Below are positions 5,207-5,485 of a stretch of DNA of 5,485 bases, piece after piece. The translations under genes were made by a program, and so were the position numbers. Below the pieces are notes generated by a model that made no database searches, was not told the origin of the DNA, and saw nothing but the letters and a program-made list of their open reading frames with translations. The DNA is from an uncultured Enterobacter sp. (GTDB lineage: Bacteria; Pseudomonadota; Gammaproteobacteria; Enterobacterales; Enterobacteriaceae), in the NCBI GenBank assembly GCA_946477805.1, contig CAMKZP010000273.1, forward strand, positions 1-5,485. The letters are read 5' to 3'. The first letter of the stretch is position 1, and every line of letters begins with the position of its first letter.

Positions 5207-5485
5207 TCAGCGATTGAGGAAATTCGCCAGCAGCGCGTGCCCCTGCTCGCTGAGAATGCTCTCCGGATGGAACTGGACGCCTTCCAGATCCCACTCGCGA
5301 TGGCGAATGCCCATGATCTCCTGCGTCTCGCTCCAGGCCGTCACCTCAAAGCAGGCGGGCAGGGTCGGCGGGTCGATCACCAGGGAATGGTAGCGGGTCA
5401 CGGTGAGCGGATTGTTTAACCCCGCGAATACCCCCGTGCCGGCGTGCGTAACCGGCGAGGTTTTACCGTGCATCACTTTAGCGGC
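5207..5485 (-). CDS. pabA: PabA, aminodeoxychorismate synthase glutaminase subunit (C-terminal half, 5' end outside window)
   Basis: The frame is open from the right edge to TGA at 5209-5207, giving the last 92 residues, about 96-187 of the usual 187. It is a class I (triad) glutamine amidotransferase. With PabB it makes 4-amino-4-deoxychorismate for p-aminobenzoate and folate, PabA supplying ammonia from glutamine. The segment VMHGKTSP and the motif YHSLV are typical of the TrpG/PabA group. GVQFHPESILSEQG carries the catalytic His and Glu of the triad (HPE); the nucleophile Cys lies outside the window. The match to E. coli PabA is close throughout, which separates it from TrpG. GTG 5476 and ATG 5473 are internal codons, not starts. 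It reads in the same direction as argD, 86 bp upstream, but no terminator is visible between them, so readthrough into argD is possible. Confidence 0.95.
   Translation of the reverse strand, partial: AAKVMHGKTSPVTHAGTGVFAGLNNPLTVTRYHSLVIDPPTLPACFEVTAWSETQEIMGIRHREWDLEGVQFHPESILSEQGHALLANFLNR

Noticed and set aside
1..5485. Search for a novel accessory system (defence island, CRISPR, integrase, insertion sequence, tRNA)
   Set aside because: All coding space is filled by conserved core genes in standard enterobacterial order, and no direct-repeat array, transposase or cloverleaf was seen.

Overview
This window is a piece of ordinary enterobacterial core chromosome. The gene order prkB > / < yhfA / crp > / yhfK > / < argD / < pabA is the same as around crp (near 74-75 min) in Escherichia coli and its relatives. 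The near-identical CRP protein, the high GC at third codon positions and the REP elements of the form GCCCGGTGGCGCTGCGCTTACC suggest a member of the Enterobacter/Klebsiella/Lelliottia part of the Enterobacteriaceae. The exact genus cannot be fixed from sequence reading alone. I see no prophage, insertion sequence, CRISPR array, tRNA or rRNA.

Layout: 1-261 is the 3' end of prkB (phosphoribulokinase-like kinase). It converges on yhfA (348-752, minus; OsmC-like protein), and the 86-bp gap holds a pair of inverted REP units (a BIME). yhfA and crp are divergent. The roughly 310-bp stretch between them (753-1063) holds candidate crp promoters, a leftward promoter, a CRP-like site and a long structured crp leader. 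crp (1064-1696) ends in a strong intrinsic terminator with a GCGA tetraloop, and its U-tract lies only 13 nt before the ATG of yhfK (1753-3840; large FUSC-type inner membrane protein). yhfK converges on argD (3900-5120, minus; acetylornithine/succinyldiaminopimelate aminotransferase) across a second small REP cluster. Upstream of argD is an AT-rich 86-bp gap with two well-formed ARG boxes spaced by exactly 3 bp, overlapping the likely promoter. The 3' end of pabA (aminodeoxychorismate synthase glutaminase subunit) follows and runs off the right edge.

How the genes work together: they are mostly functionally unrelated neighbours held in conserved synteny. crp is the global carbon regulator and probably controls its own transcription through the divergent region shared with yhfA. 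argD is tied to the arginine regulon by the ARG boxes. pabA supplies folate precursor synthesis. The points that deserve a second look are regulatory: the structured crp leader, a CRP site that looks weakened, the SD-less yhfK start directly behind the crp terminator, and the tandem ARG boxes. I found no evidence of a new system.
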